10,156 nt of DNA. It comes from Roseomonas sp. Lineage in GTDB: Bacteria > Pseudomonadota > Alphaproteobacteria > Acetobacterales > Acetobacteraceae. Each line of letters opens with the position of its first letter. The stretch's first letter is position 1. The stretch is taken from assembly GCA_020249415.1 (NCBI GenBank), contig JADCFR010000299.1:1-10156 (forward strand), in the 5' to 3' direction. The translations under genes were made by a program, and so were the position numbers. Positions 8,100-10,156 of this stretch are shown here, in pieces. Under the pieces are notes generated by a model. The model had not been told where the DNA came from and made no database searches. It saw only the letters and a program-made list of their open reading frames with translations.

Positions 8100-9080
8100 A
8101 TGATTTCACGTCGCTTGCTTCTGGGTACGGCGGCATCGCTGGCGGCGGCTACCATCATCCGCAGCGCCATAGCCTATCCGGATCGACCCATACGCATGAT
8201 CGTGCCCTTCGCTGCCGGTGGAAACACGGATATCCTGGCGCGCCTGGTTGCAGGCCCGATGGCGGAACGCTTGGGCAGGCCAATCGTCATTGAGAACCGC
8301 GCCGGTGCTGGTGGAAGCCTTGGGGCGGAACTGGTCGCGCGTGCGCCGGCTGATGGCTATACGCTGCTGTTTGGCGCAGGCGGACCGCTTACGGCCAATC
8401 CTGTGCTGCAAGCGAATATCCCCTATGATGTGGAGCGTGATTTCCGCCCCATCGGCCTTGTCGGTATTCTGCCCATGATCTGCCAAGTCACTGCGCGTTT
8501 GCCGGCGCGCAGCTTGACGGAATTGATTGCGCTGATGCGCCAGCGTGATGGCGCCTTGACTATTGCGACCCCTGGCAGTGGCAGTGCGGCGCATCTTGCC
8601 TTGGAGTTATTGCTGGCTGGGGCGAATGTGAAGGCAACCCATGTGCCTTATCGTGGCGGCAGCGCCATGATTCCGGATTTGATCAGCGGCACAGTGGATG
8701 CCGGGATGGTGGAATTGCCTTCAGCCCTGCCGTTGCATCAGGAAGGCAAGGCGCCCATTATCGCCATCGCAACCGAGGCGAGATCGGCACATCTGCCAGG
8801 CGTACAGACCTTCATCGAAGCTGGTCTGCCCAATTTCACCGCCGGCAGTTATGGCGGCCTATTGGCGCCAGCCGCGACGCCGGCCGAGGTTATCGGCAAG
8901 CTCCATGCCGCACTGACAGCGACGCTGGATGACGCCGCGATACAAGTGCGCATCGGCGAAGTCGGCGCCATTTTGGCGAGCCCAAGCCAACGCACGCCCG
9001 ATGGCTTTACGCAGTTCTTGCGGGATGAATTGGCCAATGCTCGACGCGCAGCACGGCTCGCGGGGCTTTCGCCATCATGA
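8100..9080 (+). CDS. Bug/TctC family periplasmic solute-binding protein (first copy)
   Basis: The 326-residue protein is a substrate-binding protein of the tripartite tricarboxylate transporter (Bug) family, which captures carboxylates and other small molecules in the periplasm. It begins with an export signal, including SRRLLLG (residues 3-9, Tat-like), a hydrophobic stretch, and a likely cleavage after AIA (residue 25). The mature protein opens with YPDRPIRMIVPFAAGGNTD, then ENRAGAGGSLGAE and APADGYTLLF, which are the classic Bug signatures. HVPYRGGSAMIPDLISG and LPGVQTFIEAGLP follow in the second lobe. A strong ribosome binding site AGGAGG (8086-8091) lies 8 bases before the ATG. The membrane subunits TctA and TctB are absent from the window, so it is an orphan binding protein or serves a remote transporter. 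Confidence 0.95.
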   Translation: MISRRLLLGTAASLAAATIIRSAIAYPDRPIRMIVPFAAGGNTDILARLVAGPMAERLGRPIVIENRAGAGGSLGAELVARAPADGYTLLFGAGGPLTANPVLQANIPYDVERDFRPIGLVGILPMICQVTARLPARSLTELIALMRQRDGALTIATPGSGSAAHLALELLLAGANVKATHVPYRGGSAMIPDLISGTVDAGMVELPSALPLHQEGKAPIIAIATEARSAHLPGVQTFIEAGLPNFTAGSYGGLLAPAATPAEVIGKLHAALTATLDDAAIQVRIGEVGAILASPSQRTPDGFTQFLRDELANARRAARLAGLSPS

Positions 9081-9191
9081 AGTAAGGTGCGCATCCCACG
9101 CTTGCTGTCTGCGGTGAGTGGTGCATATCCTTGATCATGAAAACGCTTGGGTCGTGGGCTCATGACGTGGTTCTTGGAGGGAGTAACGCTC
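9081..9191 (+). other. Gap between the two binding-protein genes
   Basis: This 111-bp gap has no gene. TTGCTG at 9102-9107 followed by an AT-rich ATATCC at 9125-9130 is a very weak promoter-like pair. No terminator hairpin follows the first gene, so cotranscription of the two binding-protein genes is likely. Confidence 0.4.
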
Positions 9192-10154
9192 ATGCGTATC
9201 ACACGTCGCGCCGCGCTTGGCCTTTTGGCAGCGCCGCCTGTTCTCGCCCAAAGCCGCGATTGGCCGAATCGTCCGCTCCGCCTGATCGTCCCGAGCGCCG
9301 CTGGCGGTTATGAGGTTTATGCGCGCATCCTCGCGCCACGGCTTGGCGAATTGCTCGGTCAACCTATTGTGGTGGAAAACAAGCCGGGTGCGAATGGCAT
9401 TATCGGCATGCAGGATTTGCAGCGCAGCCGGCCTGATGGCAATACTTTCATGTTCGCGCATATTGGCGCGATTTCCATCGGCAGCAGCATCTATCCCAAT
9501 ATGCCTTTTGACCCGGTGGAGGAATTCGCCTCGATTTCCGTGGCCGTCACTTCGCCGTTGGTGTGGTTGCTGAACCCAACGCAATCTTTTCGAACCATGC
9601 CGGAATTCATCGCCCGCGTCCAGGCGGAACCCGGCGTGTGGCGTTATGGCAATCCATCATCAGGCAGCATCCCGCATCTGGTCGCGGAAGATACCAAGCT
9701 TCGCCACAAGCTTGATATGCCGGGTGTGCCCTATCGCAGCACCGTGCAATCCCTGACGGCGGTGATCGCCAATGAGGTGCCGATCACTGTGGATAGCCTC
9801 GGCGCAAGTGGCGGGCATATCGCGGGCGGCAGGCTCCGCGCCTTGGCCATGACAGGTCGCGAAAGGTCTGATCGGCTACCCGGCGTGCCTACGATGATGG
9901 AGCTTGGCCTGGATGTGCGCGAATGGGTCGCCTGGTATGCCTTCATGGCGCCGAAAGGCACGCCGGAAGACATCATCCAAAAGCTGAATGGCGTGATCAA
10001 TCAGGTGCTCCGCGAAGACGCCATTGCAACGCGTATTCGCGACCTTGGCGCCGCGCCCCGCTTCACAACACCAGCCGAAATGCTGAGCTTCATTCGGCAG
10101 GAGCGAGAGGATTTTGGCGCCATCGCGCGCGCGGGGAAGATCAAAGTGGAATAG
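9192..10154 (+). CDS. Bug/TctC family periplasmic solute-binding protein (second copy)
   Basis: This 320-residue protein is a second Bug/TctC-type binding protein, tandem to the first and 111 bp after it. The signal is short and twin-arginine-like (MRITRRAALGLLAAPPVLA, probable cleavage after residue 19). The mature part has NRPLRLIVPSAAGG, ENKPGANGIIG, RPDGNTFMF, and in the second lobe GVPYRSTVQSLTAVI and LPGVPTMMELGL. The ligand loop reads GGYEVYAR where the first copy has GGNTDILAR, one residue shorter and with Glu rather than Asp, so the two probably bind different ligands. I chose the ATG at 9192 because GGAGGGAG (9176-9183) precedes it by 8 bases and it begins a clean signal peptide. 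An in-frame start at 9147 would add 15 residues before the signal. The stop lies 2 bases before the window end. Confidence 0.94.
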   Translation: MRITRRAALGLLAAPPVLAQSRDWPNRPLRLIVPSAAGGYEVYARILAPRLGELLGQPIVVENKPGANGIIGMQDLQRSRPDGNTFMFAHIGAISIGSSIYPNMPFDPVEEFASISVAVTSPLVWLLNPTQSFRTMPEFIARVQAEPGVWRYGNPSSGSIPHLVAEDTKLRHKLDMPGVPYRSTVQSLTAVIANEVPITVDSLGASGGHIAGGRLRALAMTGRERSDRLPGVPTMMELGLDVREWVAWYAFMAPKGTPEDIIQKLNGVINQVLREDAIATRIRDLGAAPRFTTPAEMLSFIRQEREDFGAIARAGKIKVE

Positions 10155-10156
10155 CA

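Noticed and set aside
9147..9191. Upstream in-frame start for the second binding protein
   Set aside because: It adds 15 residues ahead of a clean twin-arginine signal, whereas the ATG at 9192 has a strong ribosome binding site.

Overview
The window looks like chromosomal DNA of a high-GC alphaproteobacterium. An Acetobacteraceae or related Rhodospirillales member is my best guess. The reasons are the order rplU-rpmA-obgE-proB, the GC-rich codon usage throughout, and orphan Bug/TctC binding proteins, which are abundant in that group. The taxonomic call is inference, not a database match.

Layout, left to right. (1) Positions 1-201 hold the C-terminal piece of an IS481-type transposase on the minus strand, cut by the window edge and lacking its catalytic core on the inner side. 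(2) Positions 202-655 have no convincing gene but several short inverted repeats. (3) A tRNA-Ser(CGA) gene lies on the minus strand at 656-745. Its promoter sits back to back with the rplU promoter. (4) The housekeeping block runs rplU (L21), rpmA (L27), a strong intrinsic terminator, obgE (ribosome-assembly GTPase) and proB (glutamate 5-kinase). The terminator lies between rpmA and obgE with almost no space for a new promoter, so obgE-proB probably depends partly on readthrough or on a promoter inside rplU-rpmA.

(5) From 3895 to 6973 there is a tight three-gene plus-strand cluster: an AtuA/DUF1446 family protein, a small DUF4387 protein, and an NtaA/SnaA/DszA-type FMN-dependent monooxygenase. 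It meets a minus-strand aldo/keto reductase (7965-6988) tail to tail over a 14-bp gap. (6) The reductase is divergent from two tandem periplasmic solute-binding proteins of the Bug/TctC family (8100-9080 and 9192-10154). No TctA/TctB membrane partners are in view. A 15-bp perfect dyad lies in the divergent intergenic region.

Taken together, the right two thirds look like a catabolic locus for an unidentified organic acid or related compound: Bug proteins capture a carboxylate, and the flavin monooxygenase, aldo/keto reductase and AtuA-DUF4387 pair act on it inside the cell. The substrate cannot be read from the sequence. The most interesting element is the AtuA-DUF4387 pair. The small protein resembles, from memory of the families, the C-terminal domain found fused in longer AtuA proteins, which suggests a split two-subunit enzyme of unknown reaction. 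I found no CRISPR array, defence system, phage or conjugation genes.
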